Of a stretch of 64,000 nucleotides of DNA, positions 24,336-36,600 are shown one piece after another. The notes beneath the pieces were generated by a model, which was given only the letters and a program-made list of their open reading frames with translations, was not told the DNA's origin and did no database searches. This DNA is from Oscheius tipulae (lineage: Eukaryota > Nematoda > Chromadorea > Rhabditida > Rhabditidae): positions 5,022,001 to 5,086,000 of the forward strand of contig JASJZH010000002.1 in the NCBI GenBank assembly GCA_037178975.1, read 5' to 3'. Position numbers and translations under genes: made by a program. Each line of letters opens with the position of its first letter. Positions within the stretch are counted from its first letter, which is position 1.

Positions 24336-25301
24336 ACTGTGATAAACTTCACGGTTACTCACTAATTTATTCTGTACAGTTTTAATGAAGACTTTCATTA
24401 AAGAGCCAATCACGGGCAGTGAGCAAATAAAATTTGGCGTGAAACGTGATACCAAGAGGGGAGCTGCGGTGCTCATGGATCCCCTACAAATCTCTCTCCT
24501 ACTTTCTGGAAGACGTTCGGAATGCTTTTTTGGGAATCAGTTTATGGCAATTGGCAGCCAGCGCTCAGGGCAGATGCATTCATTGTTTCGCATAATGCCC
24601 CCTATCCCACATCTTTAATCAGACGGGCTAGAAGAGACAGAGGCCACCCTCCAAAGAGCACATAACACAATTGTCGCCGCTTGTTGTCAACCGCTTACCT
24701 CTCTCTCGTTTTTGACTGCTCTTGAATTCTTGAGTAGGTGCTCCTTGAAGAATACACTATGGGAGATTGATTCCATTTCAGTCATAGTCTGGAAAGCCGT
24801 TTATTTTAGTCAAGTTCCTCGTGATATAGTTCCAAGATTCCTTATGTAAAACGTTCCGTTTTGACACAAAGTATTTTCCGTTTTCTTTCTATTTTTGAAG
24901 ACATCTATGACGCGAGATGAACGCCTCGCCTAACCCACTTTCATAAGGCTTTGTCCATCTAAATTGACTTGACCAATGTTCTAACGCGCGATAGTTTACA
25001 GCCAATTAATCCCAGGCCTGCTCACTTCCGATTCAACCGAGGAAATGTTTTGGTATATGCTGTATACCGACATATCAATCTATCAATCTCTGATTGTTGG
25101 GGGGAAACAAAGCAGAAGCAGATCTAGTTCTTTTTATACGCTCTTGAAGCACTCCCTCCGGATGAAAAATTTCTACCAGAAAAAGGGCAGGGGTCCTCTT
25201 GAACAATATTCTTTTTTCAACAGTCCTCCGATCCTCTGTTTTCCTCAAGTCTCACAGCCACTTATCGGCTTCTCGAGGGACATCCGTTGATTTCCAGAGA
25301 G
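24336..25301. other. Intergenic region, nothing recognised
   Basis: No coding sequence with family features was found on either strand. It presumably contains the promoter of the next gene; GATTTCCAG ends at 25296, five bases before that ATG. Confidence 0.45.
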
Positions 25302-25993
25302 ATGTTACTCTCGTTCTTTTTGCTCTTTCCGACTGCCTCGGCAATTGTTGACTGTATCGATGGGTTCGTCGGGAGGATGCAGGTGAGAGAGTTAAACAAA
25401 AAATGTTGCCCGCACAGTTTCAAAGTGGTCTTTGTTACGTTCTGAAAAAGAGAGCTCGCAGGAGAGTGACAGGTACAAGAACAAACAAAGGATGTTCTTA
25501 CAGAGAATGAGAAATCGTGGAGATTATCAAAAGTTTCTAGGCGAACATACAGGACAGTTTCTTCGTTGTCAACGAGACCAGAATGTGTTCTGCCGCCTTC
25601 TGCATCAAGGTCTTTGTTCATAGTGCTCTCGACGACGGTATACTTTTTTTACTTTAGCCGAAAACTAAGTTTCAGACGATGTCTTTCAGCAGGGAATCTC
25701 CTCAAGGTGTGCCTATACCGGCGGTGATCGACAACTCTGTGTGACAACGAATGGAGGCTGTACTTCCAAGACTCACTACGACGGGTTACATGGAAATGTA
25801 AGTCAGTTTTGGAATAGAAACAGTTCTTCAGTTCACACTGTGTTGCTGTCAATCACTCAGATGTAACGCTGCCATGCCATCGGACTTAACGAGTATCTAT
25901 CATAGTGCCCATACGAAAAGAAACAGTCCCAACTCTTCTTCGTGTATTATTTCCCTATTCTTGTTATCTACAATTTTTTTGTTCTTCCTTTGA
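25302..25993 (+). CDS. GPI-anchored ET-module (Ly6-like) cysteine protein
   Basis: Five short exons (25302-25382, 25418-25472, 25541-25609, 25676-25797, 25832-25993) join in one frame to 162 residues. No single open frame shows the protein. A signal peptide (LLSFFLLFPTASA) is followed by a cysteine-rich domain: VDCIDGFVGRMQ, GLCYV, LRCQRDQNVFCRLL, SRCAYTGGDRQLCV, GGCTSK and the closing LCCCQSLRCN. The CCC-x4-CN ending is the hallmark of the nematode ET module, a relative in style of Ly6/three-finger proteins. A Ser/Asn spacer and a hydrophobic C-terminal tail (CIISLFLLSTIFLFFL) predict a GPI anchor on the outer cell surface. TGA at 25991 touches the poly(A) signal AATAAA (25993-25998). The use of 25540 as acceptor for exon 3 is inferred from frame. 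Confidence 0.75.
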
Positions 25994-26426
25994 AATAAAG
26001 GTTCACTTGTACCTATTTCGTACTTTCAGCGGGGCAGCAGGACCTGTAATTTTCATATCTCACGAGCCCAACGCGTTTCTTTAGAAAGCAGGTAACAAGG
26101 TGTCTTCTTTAAAATGGCCGAACCAATGGCCAGTGTGCTGAGCCATGTTTCGTACCGTGTTGTTCATATGTCTTTCTGGAACATGCTACGCCAGCATTCT
26201 GCTTTCAACAGGGAAACAAGTCCGACAGGTAAGAGACCATACCATAACTCTCAATCCGATCAGGTAATTGTTATGAACAACACTATGGCTGGAGAGAGTG
26301 TGACATCGAAGATAGGAAGGATTTGAGAGCTGATAAATAAGGCAAACTATTCGAGTGGAGTGCGGGAGGATATGTAGGAGATCATGTTTCAGTTAATAGA
26401 AGAAAAATAAGAAGATAGCTTATTAG
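25994..26426. other. Intergenic or pseudogene 5' remains
   Basis: A frame at 26114-26326 (70 codons) shows no domain. It could be leftover 5' sequence of the aminopeptidase pseudogene that follows, but I see no family motif. Confidence 0.35.
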
Positions 26427-27320
26427 GAATGCTGAACATTCGTGGGTTTGACGGTGACGTGGGATATGGCTATAAAGCCGTGGCCGATTAATGTCATTTT
26501 GTATACCGACAAGAAGAAGATTACGGAAGAACTAAAGATAATCTGCCTGGGCACCAACTAATAGCCACAAGAATTGGTGTACAGGACAATTTTCGCAGTT
26601 GCCGAAAAACGACAGTTCATTTTGCAGGCAACTCAAGCCCGACTTAATACGCTTACAAGAATCTGGTGAAAATGTGACTCTTCACAATGAGCACTCCGAG
26701 AATCGCATGTGAGTTGAGATCAATTGTGAAAAACTAAGATTATTCAGCTTAGGGACCGTACAGCGATAGTCGAGTTCTTCTCCTGCCTCGAAAAAAAGAA
26801 TGCCTCGTACAGCGAGATAGAACTCGCCTCAAAGGTTAGTTTGATCAAGTCCAAGAATTGTCTTCTCTAGATCGATGGAATGCGAGAAAAGCAGCAAAAC
26901 TTGATGAGTATTAGTTTCTCTACAATATCTGCTGAAGGGAATCATGGTTTCGAGATTTATTATGACTACAATACTGGAGAGGGAGATCGACTGGTCAACA
27001 AAGAAAATATCTACATGTTGGATTCGGGAGCGCACTACCTGTAAGTCTCTTCGTTCTAAAAGCCTGACTAATTGAGCGACGGGACGACAGATGCTGCCGT
27101 GTTCAAGTCAAAGACGCCGACGGACTGGTCAAATTCGATCCTCTGACCTTTGTCCCTATCCAGACGGACATTCTTGGCCTTCCTATTTTTTTTCTGAAGC
27201 CGAGGTGAGAGCTACTTTTCCTTGGCAGATTCTTTTAGATTGCCTGGATCAACCGCTACCACAAACACGTTCTGGAAAACGTCTAAGCTGTCCTCCTCAA
27301 GAACGGAAAGTTTAAGAACT
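26427..27320 (+). pseudogene. Aminopeptidase P (XPNPEP/app-1) pseudogene
   Basis: Recognisable blocks of cytosolic Xaa-Pro aminopeptidase occur in order but in shifting frames. They are the hinge-region text MLNIRGFDGDVG, YTDKKKITEELK after a frame break near 26470, AIVEFFSCLEKKNASYSEIE, FSTISAEGNHGFEIYYD, NIYMLDSGAHYLDGTTD, then GLVKFDPLTFVPIQTDIL and AWINRYHKHVLENV. In a working enzyme about 130 residues separate the DGTTD block from the FDPLTFVPIQT block. Here they are almost adjacent and out of frame at about 27090. Two metal-binding Asp survive, but the His and two Glu ligands are gone. Stops follow both frames. N-terminal domain text is missing. The introns at 26836-26871 and 27041-27077 are retained, so this is a decayed gene copy and not a retrocopy. 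Confidence 0.8.
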
Positions 27321-27609
27321 AGCAGTGGCTTGAGAAGAAATGCGCCCCGATTCGAAAATAACATCAAATAAAACGTTTCATCTGAGCATACAATATAATA
27401 CAAGACATGGAAGCGATGAGATTTCAATAGAGTTCAGGGGATGAAAAGAGAAGATGAAGAAGCCTGAGACTGACAGGATAGAGAAGAAGCACTTTGAATA
27501 GATTAAACTGAAATATGCTCTGCGAGACCCGTTGTTGTTTCCTCGAGACAAGGGAGGGAAAGAGGCAAAAGACCGAGAAATGACCCGTATTTAGGGGAGA
27601 TGAGGGGTA

Positions 27610-30600
27610 TCATGACATGGAGTACTGATCGTAGGCCCGAAGATATTCCAAGGCGGCCAGGTAGAGGAACTCGTACTGTTCCTTGTCCTGTACCATGTTT
27701 TGTCTTTCCGTTCGGAGCAGCTTGACCGTCGTGAAGACATCGACCACTCGTTCTAGTCGTAACCTGTCCAGAATGGTGGCCAATGCGACAAAGACTCCGC
27801 TCCTTCCCGCTCCGTTCGCACAATGTACAGCTATCGGTCCCTCCATTCCGAATTGAGCCTTTGTCGTGTGGACCTGTTGGATGAAGTCGATAAAGTTCTC
27901 GGCGTTCCTTGGAACTCCTTGTTCCGGCCATTCTGTGAACTGGAAGTGACGAACTGTCCTGGATTGTCCGGACTGGGCCTCAGAGAGGCGGAACTCCCGA
28001 AGCTGGTATTGAGGCATATTGTACTCGGCAATCGGTTCGACCACAAGATGACCGTGCTGTTGGCCGTTCTCCAGTGGCCAGTACTCGTAACACTCGCCCT
28101 GAAAGACCATGTTTAAACTGTCTTAGCACTTTGAAGGCAAAAAAGGAATAAAAATAGAAAAGACCGAACCCTGCTTAGATCCCAGTTGCTGTTGAGCATG
28201 ACAATGATGCCGCACTCGTTCTCCCAGATCATTCTCCAGAAATCAAATGCAGTGTTTTCCATCACAGCCTGTGTTATCAGATAGGCATAGCGTTCTTTGT
28301 AGCCATCGACCCAGCTCGCATTGATGTAGTCACTGCCATCCACGCCGGGAATATTCCTCAGAATCACACGATTACTGTCGTAGGGGAGGACTTGAACAGC
28401 TCCAGCTCGGTTCTTATGCCGGTTCACAGGAAGATTGGCTACGCCGCAACGAGTATTCGCCCATTTCAACGTGTTCAGGTGCTAAAATGATATTCCTCAA
28501 TGCTCAGATCTATTGCCTACTCTGAACTCCATCTCCAATCCGGTCATTCCGTGAAGGTCTGGTCCTCGGAGCTGAGACATGTGCTGCTGCAGCTTGTTGA
28601 CTGGTATCTCCGTTGCTCCGCTGTTGACCGCATCCAAAACAGCATCGTGTATGAAGACGTATTGATCTTCTGTCTGGAAATGAGTTGTTTAGAGAAAAAT
28701 CTTCTTCGGATAACTCGCCTGCACCATATAGCTCCTCTGTGAACGGAGAGCAGTCACACAACCAAAGATGTCCACAGAACTCTCGTAGCGAAGTCTCTCC
28801 AACATGCAGTCGATCACAATGAAGGCGCCGGTTCGTCCAATTCCTGCGCTACAGTGAGAGATTATGGGTCCTGCATCGGGAGGATTGATCATCTTGACCC
28901 TCTTGAGGAACATGAGGAAGGGAGTTGGGTGGTCCGGCACTCCGTGGTCGGGCCACGCCGTGTACTGTAGGTGTTTGATGTGGCGCTCTTCCAACTCTCC
29001 CGCGACTTGGATTCGGAAAGACCGCATGGTGTAATGTGCCAAAATAGTGGTGTCCAGAAGGGTGACTTGGATCTCTCCGTAAGTCGAGGATCCTCTTGTC
29101 GGCCAGTACTGGTCACACTTGATCCTTGTCCTCTCCTCCAGATTCGTCAGCATCACAATCGTCGTTGATCCTTCTTCCCAAACCATTCTCCAGAAATCTC
29201 CGAAGGTTTCCGGTAACGGTCCCTGGGTAGCAATGTAGGCCTTCTGCTTCTCGTAGCCGTCGATGTAGTTAGCGTTGATGTAGTCCGAGCCAGGAACTCC
29301 GTCCAGATTCGTCAGGATGACTCTTGAATGATCGTAGGCGACCACATTAGCATATCGGTTCTTGTGTTTGTTCATCTCCATGCTACTGTTCTCCCAGGTA
29401 AAGTGCTGACCGGTCTCGATTGACTCAAATTCCTGTTGGAAGCCCATACTGTTGTTCATGCGAAGACGCTCGATATGAGGGGCCAATTCGATTAAGGGCA
29501 CTGGAGGATGACCGCCTATAATTAGCCTTGTTGGCTGGAAAAAGCCTGCCTTACCCATGACTACGCCATTCGGAAGACATGGCATCGGGACAGGGACTGG
29601 TGCATAGTTGCTTCGAGAGTGACTGGCTGGGAGTGGGTAAAGATCAAGAGACGATTCCATGCAGCCGCTGCCGTTCATCTGGAACAGATTACTAGTTCAA
29701 GAGTATCCATTTTAACTCACATTCTCGTAGGGATTCATTACTGTCCTTCCATAGTCTGATGACAACAGTTTGCTTGTCTCTCCAGGTCCGGTTCCATTCA
29801 TTATGTTTCCAGTCAGCGCAACTTTCGTGATCGATCCATGACGATGGTTCCTCGGAGCCGACTTCTTGTTACATCGGCGCCACCAGAAAATGATTCCGAT
29901 AATGATGAGGAAGATGACAATGATGCAGACAGCCGGCATGACCAGCCACGGTCCGGCTCCCTTTCCGACACTGCGGGGAGCACGAGCAGTGGAGAACGAG
30001 TCGCCGAGAGTGGAATCGGTGTAGAGGCGGGAAAGAGTCTCAGTCATGGGAGGTCGTCGAATAGGCTGCAAAACACTCGGGCGTTAGGGGACTCCTATTT
30101 CACTTACGCCCTGACTCTTATCCTCCTTGGCAAAGGCTCGCATCATCAGCTTGTACTTTGTGTTTGGCTCTAGAGGATAGTTGCCGTAGCCATTGTAGCT
30201 CTGTAAAGTATTGTTGGAATAGAGAAGAGAGAAGGGAACGATCGCGTGCAGAACTGATGAGAGCAGGCTGAAGAGGCTGCCTCAAAAAGGACAACCCATT
30301 CGGGCTATTAGGCTGCCTGCCATGCGCAAATCCGGAGTCGCCTGGGAGTCGTAAGCATGCATTTCTCAAAGACGAGGGGAGGCCACGCGCACACAAGGCA
30401 TTAATTCTTGAGAATGCCTAATGTCGTGAAATGTCGCGAGGGGCGGAGGTCAAAAGGCGCTGTATTAATTAATGGACCAACCGGGCCCATAAATCCTCCT
30501 TGTTTACACTTTTAGACACGTACCTTCTCATCTCCAACCACAAAGGCTCTGTCTGTCTGGTACATTGTCCTCATGTCGTCAGCGTCGATTCTGGCAGTGA

Positions 30601-33600
30601 TGTAGGGATTCTGTGGGAGATCTCTCTTCTTTCTCTGTCCACGAGTCTTGTCTTCCTCTTCGAACTGTTCTGGATAGAGTTCAGGATCCGTCTGTGTTCC
30701 GATCTCGGCCGTCTGTCTCTTCATCTTCTTGGTCGGCGAGGCACTAATCTGCTTTGCGAGAGCCTTACGACGTTCCTCGGTCCATTTCTGCAGTTGTGAC
30801 GGCTCCAAGTTAATCACGTCGTCCTGAAATTGGCGATCATTATCAGTTAATTGGATCGAAAGAAGGCGCTGATACTCAAAACAAACCTGGCTGAAGTTGC
30901 CGGGAACAATGATGATCCAGTAGTGCGAGATGGGACCGTATTCTTCACTCGAGGGAAGGAGTCGGATTGCAATTTGTCCATTCGATATCTTTCCTTCCGC
31001 GTTGATGATCTTGGGTGGCTCGACCAGGGGAGGACCAGTGGGGTCGGTAGTGATGATGACCTGAAAGTTAAATGATTCTGGTTGTTAGTCAAAAGTAGGT
31101 CTATCCAAACAAAACTCTGGGACTCGAAATGGTAAAAGGCGAAGCACAGCAGCAGTACTCTATGGTAGACTACGAGTTTCCAGAGTGATTATATCTTGCA
31201 GATTCGAACTAGAAAGCTAGTTCGAGATAAACTCGTTACAGAAACAGTAGTTACGGTACTTGACAATTAGTCACAGCAAGCAGTTTGTCACAGTTCGCTC
31301 TAGAATGTTGTTTCTTCTACCCTATGATCGCCTGATACGAGGAAACGAGGAAAGGACAAAGAGTTCCATCCCGAGTTGGACAGAGACATTTTTTTGCTAC
31401 AAAACAAGCAGGGAGGGAATTCTAAATAGCAGAAAGATAGTCAGGAGGGTGATGGCCATGAAAGAGGTCAGCATCACAGTCGTTCGGAACTCTCAACTCA
31501 CCTCCTGAGGCCAGTACTGTCTCTGATTGGCCGGTGAGTACACTCCAACATGCAGAGTGTAGGACATGCACGGTCTCAAGTTGGTCAAGAGGATATCCCT
31601 TTGATCTCCTTGCAAGTCCTGCTTGTATCCGGGCGTTGTCATCGTCTTCAAGGCCATGTTCTGATCAAAGTACTCCTTCTTTCCCGTGTGATTGAAATAG
31701 AATCCAACAGGCTTTGGCCCATCATAAATCCACCTGAAAAAGCATTTAAGTGGTTATTATAAATAGCCCATATCCGGTAGGAGAGAACCACACTAAATGA
31801 CCCCCTAGCATGTACCTCCAATTAGAGAATGTTACGGGCTGAATCGAGTGTCTCCCTAAAGCAAACAAAGACTCACTTCAACTTGACGGAAACGCTCGTT
31901 TTCCACAGCACGTGCAGATTCTGGACCATGTACTGGGGCATCAGGCGGTCGACGACCGCCAATGGATCAGAGCACGCTCCCTGTCTCTAAAAAGTCCCTT
32001 TTAGAAGGGTTCTAATTCTAAAACTCACATTGTTCTTGATAGCCATAACACAGAAGGCGTACATCTTTCCATGAGCCAGATTGTCAATTATCAGATGACG
32101 TGCGGAAGGACTCTGTACAGTCCGGGAGATCCATTTGCTGCGGTCTTCTGCCTTCAGATCCGGCTCCTGGGTATACCGAATGACGAATCCATCGACTTGA
32201 CCAGCTTCAAAGTCCCATTGAACGACAACCGAGGTGTTGGAAGTCGGCTCGACTCGGACATTGGCTGGTGGACCGACCAGAGCTGAAAAATGGCATGTTT
32301 TTGTTGCTCAAAAGTGTTAATAGCCCCAATCCCCCGGTTAATAAGCCCTGCCTGATCCCAGAAGTGAGCTAATAACCGCTGTTAAAATGCCCTTGTCCTG
32401 CAGAGGAGGTACCATCTGCGGCATTTTGGTTGGGACTGCCCAGACTTCAGTGTAACCAGCATGTTCCCTTCTTTCTTTCGAAGAAATTGAAGTGTTGATG
32501 GTGTAGTCTCCATTTTTGAAGGGCAGTGGATGTCGGGATCGGATCCTGAGACCCCGGTGCTGACGTTCCAATGTCCGATTGTCCAGGGTCTCGGACATCT
32601 CCATCAGAGGAGAGAGGAGATGGAAGTAGGCTGCTCCCGGATGGAACAGGTATAGAAGGAACAGCCACATTTGAGAGAGCAGATCATAAGCAATACATTC
32701 CAAATGGCTCGTCGTTTAGTGAGAGGGAGAGGCCACGTATATAATGGCCGTGTGGAGCGGAAGAGAATGAGACAGACTGCAGAAAAGGTATATATCTTGA
32801 AGAGAGTGGGGGTCCAATTACTACTGGACGATTGGCTCCGACCACAACTGGAGGATGTGCTCGGCACTCATTGAGAATCTGCGGAGGGTGTTCCTTGGAC
32901 GCATAATTGAAGACATCATTTGGGAGCCTGGACGACGAGTGAAGCAGTCAATGGAGGGGGACACAGGTGACACAACAATTGACGGAACTTCCTCTCAATT
33001 ATTACTTGTTTGCTTGGCTTTGAGCTCAGCCTGAGTATACTTTTTGTCTGGTCACAGACAGTCTTTCGTGCTCACAAGCAAGATTCCCTATGACAGTGAA
33101 AGCCATTGGCTAGACAAAGAGGTCTGTAACTTTAGTACTGTTCACGCTTTGCCCTTGAATCAAAACTCCTTTTAGATATCAATCATACGGTAAAGTCCCC
33201 TCAGAGTTAATCTTTTGAACGATATCCACACCTAATCCCTGTAATATATCAACCCTTCCCACCAGTCCAGTAAAAAGTTTACAGCCCTTACTTTGATCGA
33301 GATAAGTCCATTTTTCGCTAATTAAAGTGCTGACGGTCGTCGAGGAATCTAGGTCGTTCCAAGGAAGAGTGCTCGTAACTTGTTCTTCTTCCCCAGTCGG
33401 TATGTCTACCCACTCGAAAGGACGAGACATGTGCTCCATCAGAGGAATGTCTAACGGTCCAGGTTGTCGGAAAACTATGGCATCGAAGACCTCTGCTGTC
33501 GAGATGTCCCCTTGGTCAGGAACTACCGTCACCGGGTCCATGCTAAGGGTCGTTCTTTCTGGAAGAGAGGGTCTCGGGTTGCAAACCTAATGGTTTTGAC

Positions 33601-36600
33601 AGGAAAAGGGGCTAAATCCATCGGAGATGTGTGGGAACAAAAGAGAAAACCAATGTTACCCATCTCTTCATGTCATCGTGGAACGGAAAATATAATGACA
33701 GAGTTTTTGAGGTAACAGTTGTTTCGAAGCGAAAAGATTGATGACAATGAGTCTGTTGAGCCAATTTGCCAGCAATTAGATTGATTAGTTTGATATCTTC
33801 GATGGATTCCCTCCCGTCTTTCTGCAACAAAACAAAGCTTGCCTCCTTCCTGAGCTTGAGCCTTCTTGGCATGAGCCAGCTTTTGAATCTTCGAGATCTG
33901 CTGCTGCTTGATCTTGGCTGCATTCGAGCTCTTGGCTCGAGTCTGACGAAGACTTCTCATAGGAATAGAAGAAGACAGCTAGACGAGGGAAGGTGCGAGA
34001 ATTAAAGACACGAAGGCAATCGCGGCCATCTCGTCTCACTACTCAAATTAATGCACTCAGGAGAGAAACAAAGAAGGTTGTTTGGGAGAAGAGGGCGGGT
34101 CATCCCGGATGCAAGATGAGAGCTCGGTACCATGAAAGAGGAGGAGGTCGGCGTGATGAAAAGTCATTCAAGCGACGCGTTACACTCAACTGAGAGAGTC
34201 TTCTTCTTCTAAACGGCGACAGAATTCATCACACTCGGAGCAGCACTCGAAAAACGAGACAATTGCGTAATAAACGTGGCGATGAGCTTGACAGGGGTGT
34301 ACTGATTGGAGAGATGCGATATTCCGAGCTTGGAGAGAGCATTTTTTTCACCGGATACTGCAACCTTTCCACTGAAAAGTACTGCTGAACTGACAGGTGA
34401 AGGTGACAGACTTGTAAACCAGCCAGATCTTGAATCGGTATTGCCTTCCCCCTCGGGTTAGAACCTTGAACTTGCACACTGTCTGTGGACTTGGCATCCG
34501 GAAGGGTTCTTCTTGCAAAGATGTGAATTCTCCGGATCACATGTCTCCATCCTCTAAGCTACCACGTGCACGCGAAGAGTCCAATACGATCCAGCTCACA
34601 AGTTTAAGAAGTCCGATGGTCTTGGATGCAACTGTGTTTTGCGCGTAGAACAGTGAACATTCTGATTACGGTAGTCAAATTAAGTTCTGTCTTGTTTTAA
34701 CAGTTGTTTGGTCTTTGTACCACCTGATGTTCTACAAAGGCTGTAAGTCCAAGTGAAGTTAACAGTCCGAGCAAAAAAAAATGATCCAGAGTTTAAAGTA
34801 GCCCTGTGAAACGCAATCCCTTTGATGTCTAGCCCCGTGACCACACACTAAAATAGACGCACCTGCCATCATTGAGCAGATCTTATTAGTGGCATTGTCG
34901 AAGCGCAACCAACTCTCTTTGACTCCGTCCGTCGATGAAATGTGATAGCGCCAGCCAGATGCAATCAGATTAAGCAGATCGTCAAGCCGTTCGAAGAGTC
35001 CTTGCTTGCAGAGGCTCGGATTCACTGGACCGTCCAGAGGATCCTCAGTCGTTGTTGTTATTTCCTCCTGGAACGTTTCGTCCTCTTCTTCCTCATCCTC
35101 GTCTTCCATCGGATCAGGCTGAGGAGGGGAGTCTTGCGACATGCTAGATTTTGTTAGAGCGAGAAAGGTAACGAGGAGAAGAAGCGGATATCCGTTGTTT
35201 GTCTGAGTGCGGATCGTTGATGTCATTTTAAGCAGCAAAAATTAATGTAGCGATTATTGTCGAAAGTTCAAATTCGGGAAAGTGGGCGGTCGAGATCATT
35301 AATCAGAGCCTGGACTTGGGAGAGGTCAAAGGGGGACTGTGGATGATTCATCAAAAGCACAGTTTAATTACGGGAAAACTTTTGAATACTACTGCGAAGT
35401 TGAACATTTACAGCTTTCGGAACCATGCTCAAAAGTTGTAAAAGGACGGCGTTGATCTTTGCTTTGTGCGCAAAAGTAAAAGTAGCGTGAGAGGAAAAGA
35501 TGAGGATCTCTCCTTCTGCAGGATCATAAACAGAAGCCAGAGAGTCGAGAACTAATAACTAAAACGAAGCCGCACATATAAAGCCCCGAGATCATGACAC
35601 GCATCGAGGCGAGATGGAATATAATCGGCTGGTGAGGTGGAAAAGTCGGGCCAGCTGGCGGAAAACGAAAGATAATCAGGCGAAAAATGTGTATTTGCGA
35701 GAGTTCTCCTCAGGATATCAGCTCTTAATCGGAATGGGATTAGAGACACAACGAAGGCGGTCGGAAATTAGAGGGCGAGATAATACAGGTGTACACTTCA
35801 AGAACGGAGCCAGATATAAATCAGGCTGACTAAGTGGACGACCAGCTGGTGAATCCTCTTAATGGTCAAACAATACTCCGACACCACATATCCGCCGCCA
35901 GAATATCGCGTTTCTGAAGCTGCTAGGGGACACAGAAGAGAGAGAAAAAAACAAACCAGAGACAACTCTTTCGCCTGAAGCGAAAATCTAATGAGCGAGA
36001 GGGAACGGCTCCCGTTTCTTTGGATGGTTAGGCTTCTATCTTTGCTCTTAATCATCGATTTATGGCTTGGGAATAGGGCCGAAAGATCGTAAAACTTTGC
36101 TCCTGGACCACCACACTTCAGAGGGAAAGATTCACGCGCGTGGGGGAAATTACTCAATTTGTCGATTGGAGAGACTCTCTCTCTCCCCGTTTTGGCTTCC
36201 AGGTATATCCCCTCATGACGTTTAATCTACTAATGCGGAGCGAAACTGAATACCTCGAGGAGGAATTTCGGACCTGTGGAAGGGTGTTAGCTACCTCCAG
36301 ATTACCAAATCGAAGATTTTCAACCATTCAGAATAAATCTGCGACAGGATAGGCGTCATTTCATTGAGAGCAAAAAAAAGGATGAACACGCTTCAAAGAA
36401 CACTCTCTCTTAAAATTCTGTAATAATTCATCGCCCCGTTTTGGTCCATTTTCGACAGCTGAACGGATCTGGCTACCCATAATTTTGTCGGCAAGCAATA
36501 CACCTGGCATTCAGGAGGCTAAAGAGGGGCCATAAACAGCGAAAAGTGAGAGAGAATGTGCTAACTCATTGATTCCATGCATTCATTAAGTGGGAGCTTA

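Noticed and set aside
31203-31226. Short hairpin TCGAACTAG-loop-CTAGTTCGA
   Set aside because: Single small inverted repeat in a LAR intron; no tRNA-like arms and not repeated elsewhere in the window.
32604-32867. 87-codon minus frame upstream of fibronectin 8
   Set aside because: Overlaps the better MWL signal-peptide frame in another phase and has low-complexity Ser runs.
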